64,000 bases of DNA from Microvirga sp. (GCF_014699075.1 NZ_JACXAB010000016.1:17746-81745), one strand, 5' to 3'. Shown: positions 1 to 8,709, counted from the stretch's first letter. Numbers and translations: made by a program. Notes: a model not told the origin generated them from the letters alone.

Positions 1-327
1 GTCGCCACCATCGATGCACCGGAGCGCTTCCGCCGATCGCGGGATGTGGGAGCCTATCTCGGCCTCGTGCCGCGGCGTTTCCAGTCGGGCGAGATCGACT
101 ATGTCGGCAGCATCTCCAAGTGTGGTGACCGGCGGGTGCGGACCCTGTTGTATGAGGCCGCCAACGTAATGCTCACGCGCTACCGCGGGGCCTTGGCTCT
201 CAAGGAGTGGGCGCTGGGGATTGCCCGGCGCTCGACGATGAGGAAGGCGCGCGTGGCGCTGGCCCGCCGGTTGGCGATCATCATGCATGCCATGCTCCGG
301 CACGGCACCACCTTCCAGGCAGCTTAG
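1..327 (+). CDS. IS110-family transposase, C-terminal part (5' end outside window)
   Basis: The reading frame is open from base 1 and stops at 327. It encodes the C-terminal Transposase_20 region of an IS110/IS1111-type recombinase. The visible signature is Y-L-G-L-V-P-R-R-F-Q-S-G followed by I-S-K-C-G-D-R-R-V-R-T-L-L-Y-E-A-A, the helix-hairpin-helix-like core that follows the RuvC-like N-terminal domain in this family. About 108 residues are present. The usual length is 320 to 400 residues, so most of the protein lies upstream of the window. Whether the element is intact cannot be judged here. Confidence 0.85.
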   Translation, partial: VATIDAPERFRRSRDVGAYLGLVPRRFQSGEIDYVGSISKCGDRRVRTLLYEAANVMLTRYRGALALKEWALGIARRSTMRKARVALARRLAIIMHAMLRHGTTFQAA

Positions 328-704
328 GAGGAGCAACGGAAACAGGTCGAGACGAGCTCCCGAGCGGAGCCACGCCCAAGGGAGGGTGTGGAAGACGACG
401 CCGATTTTGTCGCATGCGGCCTGTGCCAAAGGTCGACTGCGGTTTCAACCAAGTCGCTCCACTCCATCTGACCCCATCAAGTGCCCTGGAGCACGCAGAG
501 AACGCAGAAACCCTTTGGGATCGCAAAACCGCTCAGGACTGGAGGGCTGCCCCTTGACCCATTAGAGAACAAAATCGGCACATCCCAGAAGTAGACTGAA
601 TGTCGGCTTCGGGTGGGAACGCCGGACGCTCCTGAAGGGTAGGGGATCGTCAATGCGTCACCCCAAGCTGACTTTCCGGTGAGCAACGTCACGATTGGAG
701 ATCG
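328..704. other. Intergenic, no supported gene
   Basis: About 380 bases separate the transposase stop from the end of the GlxA-like gene. Short frames on both strands show no recognisable domain or ribosome binding site. The proximal part is probably the 3' end of the IS110-type element, but no terminal repeat could be defined from one end alone. Confidence 0.5.
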
Positions 705-1709
705 TCAGACGCTGAAGCGTTGACGGTACTCTTGTGGTGTCAGGCCGACGATCCGGCCAAAGACCTTCCGAAAGGCGCTCGGGTCCGTATAACCGACCTC
801 CCAGGCGATCCTTTCTACGGGTGACTTCGTGAACTGCAACAGCTCACGGGCTTTTCCGACGCGAAGGCGCTGGATGTATTCGCTGGTCGTCAGCCCCGTC
901 GCCTTCTGGAACCGCCGGATCAAGGTCCGTTGCTCCAGCCCGGCCTGAACAGCCAAGGCGGCCAGGTTCGCTTCCTTGCCCTCGGTCGCCTGGAGCCAGT
1001 GCTGGACCTTCAGGATGGCGGCATCGCCGTGATTGAGCTTCGGCGCAAATGCGCTGTAGTAGCTCTGCTCTCGGCCTGGCGGGTCAACCAGGAACGTGCG
1101 GGCGGTCTCGACCATGATCGTCGGCCCGAGGAACCTGTCGACAAGCTTCAGGCTCAGGTCGATCCACGCCATCACCCCTCCGGCCGTGATGATGTCCCCG
1201 TCATCAATGATGAGCCTATCGGTGTCGACCTTGGTGCCAGGAAACCGGGACAGGAGCTGCTCCTCGTACGACCAATGCGTCGTCACCGTCCTGCCGATCG
1301 TCAGTCCGGTCTCGCAAAGCAGGAAGGCACCCTTGCAGACGGATCCGAGGGAGGTGCCTTGCGCATGCTGACCCTTGAGCCATTCAGCCCACTGCGCCGC
1401 CATCTCCCGGGACAGCGGCTGACCCAGTCCGGGCGGAATGACGAGGATGGACGGGTTTCCCGAAGCACCTGGAACGGTGTCGAAGACTCGAACCGGCTCC
1501 CCGGCTCCGTCCTGCCATTCCCAGTGGCTGACCCGCAGGAGCGGACGGTCGCTGCTCTGCTTCCCTCTCGCAAGTTCCTCGGCATAGGTGAGAAGATCGG
1601 TCATGCCCAGAGCCGCGGCCGTCTGCGAACCCGGGTACAGGATGATCCCGATTTCCGGTGCGCTTTGGGATATTGGCAATATCGCCTCGGAGTTTGTCGT
1701 TATCGCCAA
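705..1709 (-). CDS. GlxA-family AraC-type transcriptional regulator
   Basis: The predicted protein has 334 residues: an N-terminal DJ-1/PfpI-like domain (about 18 to 190) with the nucleophile-elbow-like segment G-S-V-C-K-G-A-F, then a C-terminal AraC double helix-turn-helix (about 230 to 332) ending in VGYTDPSAFRKVFGRIVGLT. This is the GlxA architecture, a cytoplasmic regulator whose PfpI-like domain usually senses a small ligand. No ATG is available at the N-terminus. The longest frame starts at a TTG (1709), and a second TTG at 1679 has GAGG at good spacing. The gene is divergent from the cysteine hydrolase at 1774, which is its probable target. Confidence 0.85.
   Translation of the reverse strand: MAITTNSEAILPISQSAPEIGIILYPGSQTAAALGMTDLLTYAEELARGKQSSDRPLLRVSHWEWQDGAGEPVRVFDTVPGASGNPSILVIPPGLGQPLSREMAAQWAEWLKGQHAQGTSLGSVCKGAFLLCETGLTIGRTVTTHWSYEEQLLSRFPGTKVDTDRLIIDDGDIITAGGVMAWIDLSLKLVDRFLGPTIMVETARTFLVDPPGREQSYYSAFAPKLNHGDAAILKVQHWLQATEGKEANLAALAVQAGLEQRTLIRRFQKATGLTTSEYIQRLRVGKARELLQFTKSPVERIAWEVGYTDPSAFRKVFGRIVGLTPQEYRQRFSV
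1669..1683. promoter_or_regulatory. 15-bp palindrome near the GlxA-like start
   Basis: GATATTGGCAATATC is a perfect 7+1+7 inverted repeat. It overlaps the alternative TTG start of the GlxA-like regulator and lies 90 to 105 bases upstream of the divergent cysteine hydrolase. It could be an operator for one or both genes. AraC-type proteins more often bind direct repeats, so the link to this regulator is inference. Confidence 0.35.
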
Positions 1710-1773
1710 TTATATCGTGCAACGGGGCGCGGTATCCAGGGTTCACGTTCAACGACAACAAAGGAAGTAATCC

Positions 1774-2316
1774 ATGAGCAAGCGCGCGATCATCGTCGTC
1801 GACCTTCAGAACGAGTACCTCCCGTCGGGCAAGCTGCCCCTCGTCGGGATCGATGAGGCCGCCGCCAATGCGGCCAAGGTCATCCAGGCGGCCCGCTCCG
1901 CCGGAGACAAGGTCATCCATATCCGCCACGAGAGCCCAACCGATGTGCCGTTCTTCGTGCCCGGCACCGATGGCGTCGAGATCATCCCGACCGTCGCGCC
2001 CGCCGAGGGCGAACTGGTGATCACCAAGAACTATCCCAACTCCTTCCGTGAGACCAAGCTGAAGCAGGCCTTGGACGAAGAAGGCATCAAGGATGTCGTT
2101 GTCGTGGGCGCGATGAGCCACATGTGCATCGATGCGACGAGCCGCGCGGCCGCCGATCTCGGCTATGCGACGACCATCGTCGAAGACGCCTGCGCCACGC
2201 GCGACCTGGAGTTCAACGGCAAGACGGTTCCGGCCGCGCAGGTCCATGCTGCCTACATGTCCGCCCTGGCGTTCGCCTATGGCAAGGTCGTCACGACCGA
2301 TGACCTGACCGCCTGA
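1774..2316 (+). CDS. Isochorismatase-family cysteine hydrolase
   Basis: This 180-residue protein has the alpha/beta isochorismatase-like hydrolase fold. The family catalytic triad is visible: Asp10 in VVDLQNEY, Lys85 in ITKNYPNSF and Cys118 in AMSHMCIDAT, followed by the usual cis-peptide region. Length and motifs match single-domain amidohydrolases or nicotinamidase-like enzymes that cleave C-N bonds in the cytoplasm. The substrate cannot be read from the sequence. It is divergent from the GlxA-like regulator 64 bases away, which suggests direct control. The ATG at 1774 follows AAGGAAG. Confidence 0.9.
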   Translation: MSKRAIIVVDLQNEYLPSGKLPLVGIDEAAANAAKVIQAARSAGDKVIHIRHESPTDVPFFVPGTDGVEIIPTVAPAEGELVITKNYPNSFRETKLKQALDEEGIKDVVVVGAMSHMCIDATSRAAADLGYATTIVEDACATRDLEFNGKTVPAAQVHAAYMSALAFAYGKVVTTDDLTA

Positions 2317-2338
2317 TCCGACTGTCCCATCAAACCGG

Positions 2339-2380
2339 ATAGCGCGCCAGCCCGGCCTCGCGGTCAGGCTGGTGCGCTAT
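2339..2380. terminator. Hairpin after the cysteine hydrolase
   Basis: ATAGCGCGCCAGCC pairs with GGCTGGTGCGCTAT across a 14-base loop, a stem of about 14 pairs with one G-T or bulge position. It begins 23 bases after the hydrolase stop. There is no clear U-run, so termination efficiency is uncertain. Confidence 0.55.
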
Positions 2381-2555
2381 TGCCATTCAAGGATGGGCAT
2401 CGTGAGGATTTTGACGCGGCACGCGTTGCGGTCGTTCGTGGAGAGGACTGGGTGCGGCGACCGTCTGCTCGTTCCAGCGATCACCCAAGCACTTAGCCTC
2501 CGAGGGTTTCTCTGAGTTCAGACGGCCGGCTTCTGTGGAATGGAGGCACCAGGGC

Positions 2556-2963
2556 TCACTGGGGTTCGAAAGCCGTGACGATGGGGCAGGGTCCGCCCGA
2601 CACGTCATCGCACGCCCGCGCGAGCCGCGACAGCGCGTCCCGCGCTGCCTTCATCTCAGCAATCTTGGCATCCAGCGCGGCAATGCGCTCCCTCGCAAGC
2701 TCACGGGCACGGGTTCGGTCATCGATCGCATCCAGGGCGATCAGCTCGGCGATCTGCTCCAGCGTGAACCCTGCCGCCTGCGCGGAGCGGATGAACCGGA
2801 GCCGGCGGACATCCTGTTCGCCGTAGCGCCGGACACCGCTGCCGTGCCCCATGCTGCCAAGGCGTTCCGGCGTCTCCAGCAGCCCGCGTCGCTGGTAGTA
2901 CCGCACGGTCTCGACGCCGACGCCGCCCGCCCGCGCCAGACCCGCGATTGTCAGCTCTCGCAT
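2556..2963 (-). CDS. MerR-family regulator (mercury/redox type)
   Basis: The protein has 135 residues when started at the ATG at 2963, which gives the family-typical N-terminus M-R-E-L-T-I-A-G-L-A-R-A-G-G-V. An in-frame ATG at 2981 would place the start inside the operator. It has a winged helix-turn-helix (4 to 70), a long dimerisation helix (about 82 to 117) and a C-terminal loop with Cys118 and Cys126 (A-C-D-D-V-S-G-G-P-C-P-I-V). These match Cys117 and Cys126 of mercuric MerR. The third ligand, equivalent to Cys82, is absent (L-D-A-I-D-D-R). Metal specificity is therefore open. The gene is divergent from a glutaredoxin-MauE fusion. Confidence 0.85.
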   Translation of the reverse strand: MRELTIAGLARAGGVGVETVRYYQRRGLLETPERLGSMGHGSGVRRYGEQDVRRLRFIRSAQAAGFTLEQIAELIALDAIDDRTRARELARERIAALDAKIAEMKAARDALSRLARACDDVSGGPCPIVTAFEPQ

Positions 2964-2966
2964 CCC

Positions 2967-2998
2967 TTGACTCCGTACCATGGTACAGACCTTATATC
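2967..2998 (+). promoter_or_regulatory. MerR-type promoter with operator palindrome
   Basis: TTGACT (2967-2972) and TATATC (2993-2998) are separated by 20 bases. This is the overlong spacer typical of MerR-activated promoters. The spacer carries the perfect 12-bp palindrome GTACCATGGTAC at 2975-2986. It sits between the divergent MerR gene and the glutaredoxin-MauE gene and would drive the latter. Confidence 0.7.
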
Positions 2999-3041
2999 AG
3001 GGGCAGCTTCAAGACCAACCCTCGAAATGAGAGCTGCCACA

Positions 3042-3824
3042 ATGACTTCCACAGCCCAACCCCGCCAAGCCACGCTCTACCGCATGGTCATGGACCAACA
3101 TGTCTGCCCCTATGGCCTAAAGGCCAGGGACCTTCTGCGCCGCCAGGGCTTCACGGTCGAGGACAAGTGGCTGACCTCGCGCGAGGCCACGGATGCCTTC
3201 AAGGCCGAGCATGGCGTTCAGACCACGCCGCAGACCTTCATCAATGGCGAGCGGATTGGCGGCTACGACGACCTGCGCCGCCATTTGGGCAAGACCGTCG
3301 CCGACCCGAAGGCCACCACCTACAAGCCTGTCATCGCCCTGTTCAGCATGACGGCTCTGATGGCGCTCGCCGTCAGTTATGCGGCGTACGGCAGCCCCTT
3401 CACCGTGCGTGCGGCCGAGTGGTTCATCGCCTTCAGCATGGCCGTGCTGGCGCTCCTGAAGCTCCAGAACGTCGAGAGCTTCGCCACCATGTTCCTGAAC
3501 TACGACCTGCTGGCGAAGCGGTGGGTGCCTTACTCCTACATCTATCCCTTCGCCGAAGGCCTGGCTGGTGTGTTGATGATCGCCGGTGCGCTGACCTGGC
3601 TGTCGGTGCCGGTCTCCCTGTTCATCGGGACCGTGGGTGCCGTGTCGGTGTTCAAGGCGGTCTACATCGACAAGCGCGAGCTGAAGTGCGCCTGCGTCGG
3701 CGGGTCGAGCAACGTCCCGCTCGGGTTCGTGTCGCTGACCGAGAACCTGATGATGATCGCCATGGCGGTGTGGATGGCGCTCGCGGCCCTTGGCCTGCCG
3801 TTCGGTACGGCCCACGCGATGTAG
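3042..3824 (+). CDS. Glutaredoxin-MauE/DoxX fusion membrane protein
   Basis: The protein is 260 residues from the ATG at 3042; another ATG lies at 3027. Residues 10 to 85 form a glutaredoxin domain with a monothiol-type active site, Cys22 in H-V-C-P-Y-G, and the GSH-binding T-P-Q-T-F-I-N-G segment. Residues 95 to 260 contain about four membrane helices of the MauE/DoxX-like redox family, with a C-A-C pair in L-K-C-A-C-V-G-G. The family is thought to move electrons between the cytoplasmic thiol pool and membrane partners. Divergence from a MerR regulator across a MerR-type promoter suggests induction by metal or thiol stress. Confidence 0.85.
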   Translation: MTSTAQPRQATLYRMVMDQHVCPYGLKARDLLRRQGFTVEDKWLTSREATDAFKAEHGVQTTPQTFINGERIGGYDDLRRHLGKTVADPKATTYKPVIALFSMTALMALAVSYAAYGSPFTVRAAEWFIAFSMAVLALLKLQNVESFATMFLNYDLLAKRWVPYSYIYPFAEGLAGVLMIAGALTWLSVPVSLFIGTVGAVSVFKAVYIDKRELKCACVGGSSNVPLGFVSLTENLMMIAMAVWMALAALGLPFGTAHAM

Positions 3825-3949
3825 CCCTACGCGCGGTGCTTGACCTTACCATCGTTGGAAGACGTACGGCTCCTCCAACACCAGCGAAATGGCGCGCGGC
3901 GACGTAGCCCAACGCGCAAGATCTCATCCCCACCGTCGGGAGCTTATTG

Positions 3950-5446
3950 ATGTCACCTACAACCTCCATGCATGCGGGCCAGTCCGCGACCCTGGGCAGC
4001 CGCGGACTTGGCCTGTCCCTGATCGTCATTGCGACGGCACAGTTGATGCTCGTCCTGGACGACACCATCGCCAACATCGCCCTGCCGAGCATTCAGCGCG
4101 AGCTCGATGTCTCGTCGGCCACGCTGCCGTGGATCATCAACGCCTACATCCTCGCCTTCGGCGGCCTGCTGCTGTTCGGCGGCCGGGTCGGCGACCTCTT
4201 CGGGCGGCGGCGGGTGTTCCGCATCGGCCTCGGCGTGTTCACGGTCGCCTCATTCCTCGGCGGGCTGGGGACCAGCGCAGAGCAGTTGATCGCCGCCCGC
4301 GGCCTGCAAGGCATCGGGGCCGCCCTGACCGCGCCCAACGCGCTCGCCCTGATCGCCACCACCTTCCCGGTGGGCAAGCCCCGCAACTCCGCCATGGCGG
4401 TCTACGGGGCTATGTCGGCCCTAGGGATCACCATCGGGGTGCTGCTCGGCGGGCTCCTGACAGGCCTGCTGAGCTGGCGCTGGGTCTTCTTCATCAACAT
4501 CCCCATCGGCCTGGCGGTGCTTGCCGGCTCCGGGGTTCTGATCGAGGGCGAGCGCCACTCCAGCAAGCTCGACACGCCCGGTGCCCTCAGCGGGACCGGC
4601 GCGGTGATCGCGCTCACCTACGGCATCACCCATGCCGGTGAGCACGGTTGGGGCAATGCGGTGACCCTGGGCTCTTTCACCGTCGCCCTTGTCCTCGCCG
4701 TCCTCTTCCTGGCCCTTCAGGCCCGCGGCAAGCACCCGATGCTGCCGCTTAGACTCTTCCGCGACCGCAACCGCTCGGGCTCCTACACCAGCATGCTGTT
4801 CATCGGCGCCGGGCTGATGGGCACCTTCTATCTGCTGACGCTCTACCTTCAGCAGGTCCTGCTGTTCAGTCCCCTCTGGACCGGCGTGGCCTCGCTGCCC
4901 TTCAGCGCCGGCATCATCCTCGGGGCGGGCATCAGCTCCAAGCTGGTCGAGCGGCTTGCGCCGCGTCTCGTGGCCGGTCCAGGTCTCGTGGTTGCGGCTT
5001 TCGGCATGGCCTGGCTGTCGACGCTCACGGTGAACTCCTCGTACGCCATGCACATCCTGCCTGCGCTCTTCATCACCTCGTTCGGCTTGGGCATGGGCGC
5101 CGTGACGATGACGCTCACGGCCGTTCATGGCGTTGCCGAGGAGCGGGCCGGCGTGGCCTCGGCGCTCGTCAACATGGCGCAGCAGGTCGGGGCCGCGCTC
5201 GGGCTGGCGGTGCTGACGACGATCTCGCTCTCGGCGGCCAACGCACGCTTGCCCGGAGCCGCCATGGCCCTGCAAGACGGTCTCGCCGCTAACGACGCAG
5301 GCGCGGTGGCGAGGGAAGCGCTGACCTACGGCTACACCACGGGCTTCCTTACCGGGGCCGGGATGCTGCTGATCGCAGCCATCGTCGTGATCGCGGCCGT
5401 CACCACCCGGCGGACGCAAGGTGCGGCGGCCGGTGCCGTGGCTTGA
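3950..5446 (+). CDS. MFS transporter, DHA2 (EmrB/QacA-like) family
   Basis: This 498-residue polytopic inner-membrane protein is the right size for the 14-helix DHA2 drug:H+ antiporters. The family motif after helix 1 is present as L-D-D-T-I-A-N-I-A-L-P-S-I-Q, as is the helix 2-3 loop motif G-G-R-V-G-D-L-F-G-R-R-R. The substrate is probably a lipophilic toxic compound, but this is family-level inference. The ATG at 3950 directly follows an in-frame TTG. It lies 125 bases after the glutaredoxin-MauE gene and may be co-transcribed from the MerR promoter. It ends convergently with tctA. Confidence 0.9.
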   Translation: MSPTTSMHAGQSATLGSRGLGLSLIVIATAQLMLVLDDTIANIALPSIQRELDVSSATLPWIINAYILAFGGLLLFGGRVGDLFGRRRVFRIGLGVFTVASFLGGLGTSAEQLIAARGLQGIGAALTAPNALALIATTFPVGKPRNSAMAVYGAMSALGITIGVLLGGLLTGLLSWRWVFFINIPIGLAVLAGSGVLIEGERHSSKLDTPGALSGTGAVIALTYGITHAGEHGWGNAVTLGSFTVALVLAVLFLALQARGKHPMLPLRLFRDRNRSGSYTSMLFIGAGLMGTFYLLTLYLQQVLLFSPLWTGVASLPFSAGIILGAGISSKLVERLAPRLVAGPGLVVAAFGMAWLSTLTVNSSYAMHILPALFITSFGLGMGAVTMTLTAVHGVAEERAGVASALVNMAQQVGAALGLAVLTTISLSAANARLPGAAMALQDGLAANDAGAVAREALTYGYTTGFLTGAGMLLIAAIVVIAAVTTRRTQGAAAGAVA

Positions 5447-5500
5447 CGGGCAGGGCGGTTTGGGCGGGGCAGCGGCCCACCGCCCGGTGCGAGTTCCGCG

Positions 5501-5520
5501 AGGGCCCCTCTCGGGGCCTT
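5501..5520. terminator. Bidirectional hairpin between MFS and tctA
   Basis: AGGGCCCC-TCTC-GGGGCCTT forms an 8-pair stem with one G-T pair between two convergent genes. It could stop transcription from both sides. Confidence 0.55.
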
Positions 5521-5555
5521 CACCGTTCAGCATGCTTGAAAGCCTGCCGTTGATC

Positions 5556-7061
5556 TCAGTCCTCGAGGAAGACCTCCTCCCGGCCTTTGCTGACCGACGG
5601 CAGCAGGGCCACGAGGAGGACGACCGCTGCCACGAGAAGCAGGGCGGCGCTCACCGGATGACTGATGAAGGTCGTGATCTCCCCGCGCGAGATGATGAGC
5701 GCGCGCCTGAGGTTCTCTTCCATCAGCTTGCCGAGCACAAAGCCGAGCAGCAGTGGGGCCGGCTCGAAACCGAACTTGATCAGCATGTAGCCCACCAGAC
5801 CGAACAGGCCGATGAACATCACATCGGTGGGCAGCGAGTTGATGGAATAGATGCCGATGCAGCAGAACATCAGGATGGCCGGGAACATCAGGCGATACGG
5901 CACCTTCAGTAGACGAACCCAGAGCCCCACCAAAGGGAGGTTGATGATCAGCAGCATCAGGTTGCCCACCCACATCGAGGCGATCATGCCCCAGAACAGA
6001 GTCGGGTTCTTGGTCATCACCTGCGGGCCCGGGATGATGCCGTGGATGGTCATGGCGCCGACCATCAGGGCCATCACGGCATTCGGCGGAATGCCTAAGG
6101 TCAGCAGCGGGATGAAGGAGGTCTGTGCGCCGGCATTGTTGGCGCTTTCCGGTCCTGCCACACCCTCGATGGCGCCGCGGCCGAAGCGCTTGGGGTCCTT
6201 GGCGAGCTTCTTCTCGACTGTATAAGCCGCGAACGGCCCCAGCACGGCGCCGTTGCCCGGCAGAATGCCCAGGATCGCGCCGATCAGCGTGCCGCGCAGC
6301 ACCGGCTTGTAGGACTGCTTGAAGTCATCCCTGTTCGGCAGAAGCCGGCCGATCGCCTGGCGCACCACGTCCCGGTGCTCGGTATGGTCGAGATTACGCA
6401 TGATCTCGGCGATGCCGAAGATGCCCATGGCGAGCACGGCGAAGTCGATGCCGTCCGCCAGGAACGGCAGGCCGAAGGTCATGCGCTCCTCGCCGGTCTC
6501 AAGGTCCGTGCCGACGGTGGAGAGCAGAACGCCCAGCAGGATCATGGCCACGGCTTTCAGGATCGAGCCGCGCGCCAGCACCACGGCGATGACGAGGCCC
6601 ATGACCATAAGCGAGAAGTACTCCGCCGGGCCGAACACCAGGGCGAGCCGCGTGAGCGGGCCACCCAGTGCCGCAATCACGAGGGTCGCCACCGTACCGG
6701 CAAAGAACGAGCCGATGGCTGCGATGCCGAGGGCTACGCCGGCGCGGCCCTGGCGGGCCATCTGGTGGCCGTCGAGCGTGGTGACCACGGAGGTGGACTC
6801 GCCCGGGATGTTGACCAGGATCGCCGTGGTCGAGCTGCCATACTGCGCGCCGTAATAGATGCCGGCCAGCATGATCAGCGCGCCGGTGGGATCGAGCCCG
6901 AAGGTGATCGGCAGCAGCATGGCGATGGTGGCGATGGGACCCACACCCGGCAGCACGCCGATCAGGGTGCCCACCAAGCAGCCGAGGAAGGCCAGTCCGA
7001 GATTGATCGGAGTGAGCGCAACGCCGAAGCCGAGGCTCAGGTTGGAGAACAGGTCGCCCAT
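5556..7061 (-). CDS. tctA: Tripartite tricarboxylate transporter permease, large subunit
   Basis: The 501-residue protein begins M-G-D-L-F-S-N-L-S-L-G-F and has the TctA hallmark G-V-L-P-G-V-G-P near residue 40 and a second G-I-L-P-G-N-G-A copy in the mirrored half. This is the internal duplication of the 12-helix TctA fold. The start at 7061 is set by AGGAGGA a few bases upstream and a one-base TGATG overlap with tctB. A longer in-frame extension upstream merely runs antisense to tctB codons. It acts with TctB and the periplasmic Bug protein encoded at 9869-10849. Confidence 0.95.
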   Translation of the reverse strand: MGDLFSNLSLGFGVALTPINLGLAFLGCLVGTLIGVLPGVGPIATIAMLLPITFGLDPTGALIMLAGIYYGAQYGSSTTAILVNIPGESTSVVTTLDGHQMARQGRAGVALGIAAIGSFFAGTVATLVIAALGGPLTRLALVFGPAEYFSLMVMGLVIAVVLARGSILKAVAMILLGVLLSTVGTDLETGEERMTFGLPFLADGIDFAVLAMGIFGIAEIMRNLDHTEHRDVVRQAIGRLLPNRDDFKQSYKPVLRGTLIGAILGILPGNGAVLGPFAAYTVEKKLAKDPKRFGRGAIEGVAGPESANNAGAQTSFIPLLTLGIPPNAVMALMVGAMTIHGIIPGPQVMTKNPTLFWGMIASMWVGNLMLLIINLPLVGLWVRLLKVPYRLMFPAILMFCCIGIYSINSLPTDVMFIGLFGLVGYMLIKFGFEPAPLLLGFVLGKLMEENLRRALIISRGEITTFISHPVSAALLLVAAVVLLVALLPSVSKGREEVFLED

Positions 7062-7729
7062 CAGATCCTCCTGGAGTGGCCGGTGACATCCACCGACCTG
7101 GCGTGACGACGAGGGGAGAAGACCAGCATGAGCAGTCCGCTGCCGGCCATCATGGCGGCGGTGGCCCGCAGCACCGCCTTCTGCGACCAGTCGGCGGGGA
7201 ACAGGCCCGTGAGCGCCTGCGGGAAGATCGGGATCGGCAGGTTGAGGAGGTCGCCGAACAGCACCATGCAGAACGGCGTGAGCAGGAGCGCCAGGATGGC
7301 GAGCTCGCGCAGGCGCGCCTCGGGCGTGGCATGGCCGCCGATGATGATGGCGAGTGGACCCGCAATCACCATGCCAAGCCCCGGGGTTGCGAGCGGTCCG
7401 AACGAAAAGGGGCGGATCGTGATGGCAAAGGCCAGGATCGCCCCGATCACGAAGACAGGCCCGCGCAGGTTCCAGCGCTCCAGGCCATGGCCGTCCGTCG
7501 TGAAGCTCGTCCCGGCGAGGACAAGCCCGCAAAGGCCGACGCCGATGGCAAGCCAGCGCGGCAGCATGGCCGGCCCCATGGCATTCAGGGTGCCCTGGTC
7601 AAGATCTCGTGTCAGCCAGAGCGCTAGGGCCGCAAGCGCGACGAGCGTCAGTCCGGCAACAAGGCCCTGCGGCGAACGAACGGGTCTGGCCCGCGCCGGA
7701 CGGGCGTCTCCTGACATCGCTTCGGACAT
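7061..7729 (-). CDS. tctB: Tripartite tricarboxylate transporter, small subunit TctB
   Basis: The 222-residue hydrophobic protein has about five predicted membrane segments and an N-terminal Arg/Pro-rich cytoplasmic tail. It directly precedes tctA with a one-base overlap, the conserved TTT gene order. The ATG follows a strong GGGAGGTGAAGC ribosome binding site. Low sequence conservation is normal for TctB, so the call rests on size, topology and context. Confidence 0.85.
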   Translation of the reverse strand: MSEAMSGDARPARARPVRSPQGLVAGLTLVALAALALWLTRDLDQGTLNAMGPAMLPRWLAIGVGLCGLVLAGTSFTTDGHGLERWNLRGPVFVIGAILAFAITIRPFSFGPLATPGLGMVIAGPLAIIIGGHATPEARLRELAILALLLTPFCMVLFGDLLNLPIPIFPQALTGLFPADWSQKAVLRATAAMMAGSGLLMLVFSPRRHARSVDVTGHSRRI

Positions 7730-8061
7730 GCTTCACCTCCCTTGGCGCACCGCATGGTGCGTCGGTTTCCGTCCCGGTTGGTTGAGCGCCTGCTTTTGCA
7801 GGTCTTGTGCAATCGCATCCCGCACGGACCTTCGGCGGCCCGAGGAAGCGTGTGGTGGGAGCAGGCACACCCGAGGTCGTCAGCGGCCGTTCGCTTGCTG
7901 AGGCCTATTCCCTTGTCATGTACCCGCTTCGTGCATGCCTCGGAAAACGGTGTCTCAAGTTCTGGCGTCGGTGATGGGGAACACCTGTCGTGCCGTGGCC
8001 GGAACCACTCGTCCGAGCATGGACCGAAGCAGAACCGATTGTTGCCGACGACGAGCGGTCG
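7730..8061. other. Intergenic between rraA-like gene and tctB; possible regulatory hairpin
   Basis: This 330-base gap interrupts an otherwise compact minus-strand operon. CGCACC-GCAT-GGTGCG at 7746-7761 forms a short perfect hairpin just upstream of the tctB ribosome binding site. Short frames here show no domain. A separate promoter or attenuation site for tctBA is possible. Confidence 0.35.
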
Positions 8062-8709
8062 TCAGATACGGTTCTGCGCCGACTCCCTGATCCTGGCGCG
8101 GAGGGAGGCCTCGAACGCCTCCTGCTCGACGATCTTCGTGGCATGGGCAACGAGATCGTCGCGGGACACGACGATGATGCCGTCGCGGTCGCCGATGATC
8201 GCGTCTCCCGGATTGCACACGACGTTGCCGCAGGCCACGGGTGCTCCGACGGTGCCGGGTCCCGTCTTTGAGGGACCCGCAGGATTGACGGCCCGGGCGA
8301 AGACGGGCAGGCCAAGTCCCTCGATCTCATCGACGTCGCGAACGGCACCATCGATCACGACAGCCGCGATGCCGCGTGCCAAGCAGATCTCGGCCAGCAG
8401 GTCGCCGAAGACCGCGCGGTTGACTTCGGAATTGCCGTTGATGACCAGGACGTCGCCCGGGACCGCGTCGTCGAGCGCACGATGGATGGTCAGGTTGTCG
8501 CCTTCGCGGGTCAGGATGGGGAGGATGGTGCCGTAAAACCGGGCGTTCCTCGTCATCGGACGGATGGCCGACGCCATCATGCCCATCCTGCGCTGGATGT
8601 CGCCGATCAGGGCAACCGGATACCGCGCAAGGGCCTCGATCCGGTCGAGCGGAGCCCGCGTCCAATCGGTCGTGACGCTGATGGATTCGGTGGATGCGTT
8701 GATGAACAT
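8062..8709 (-). CDS. RraA-like aldolase/decarboxylase family protein
   Basis: The 215-residue protein has the RraA/HMG aldolase fold. The signatures are G-D-L-L-A-E near 105, the active-site strand V-V-I-D-G-A-V-R-D (about 117 to 125) and the metal-binding G-D-R-D-G-I-I-V-V later on. Family members include 4-carboxy-4-hydroxy-2-oxoadipate aldolase and oxaloacetate decarboxylases, as well as RNase E inhibitors. Position between a hydroxyacid dehydrogenase and a tricarboxylate-type transporter favours the metabolic role, acting on an imported di- or tricarboxylate. The exact reaction is unknown. Confidence 0.8.
   Translation of the reverse strand: MFINASTESISVTTDWTRAPLDRIEALARYPVALIGDIQRRMGMMASAIRPMTRNARFYGTILPILTREGDNLTIHRALDDAVPGDVLVINGNSEVNRAVFGDLLAEICLARGIAAVVIDGAVRDVDEIEGLGLPVFARAVNPAGPSKTGPGTVGAPVACGNVVCNPGDAIIGDRDGIIVVSRDDLVAHATKIVEQEAFEASLRARIRESAQNRI

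Noticed and set aside
930..1856. Long plus-strand frame of 308 codons
   Set aside because: It is antisense to the GlxA-like regulator and runs into the cysteine hydrolase; no domain, typical high-GC shadow.
2535..3041. N-terminal extension of the glutaredoxin-MauE protein
   Set aside because: It would run antisense through the MerR gene and across its promoter; the family start is at 3042 or 3027.
7062..7532. N-terminal extension of TctA by 157 codons
   Set aside because: The extra region overlaps tctB codons in another frame; the ribosome binding site and TGATG overlap place the start at 7061.
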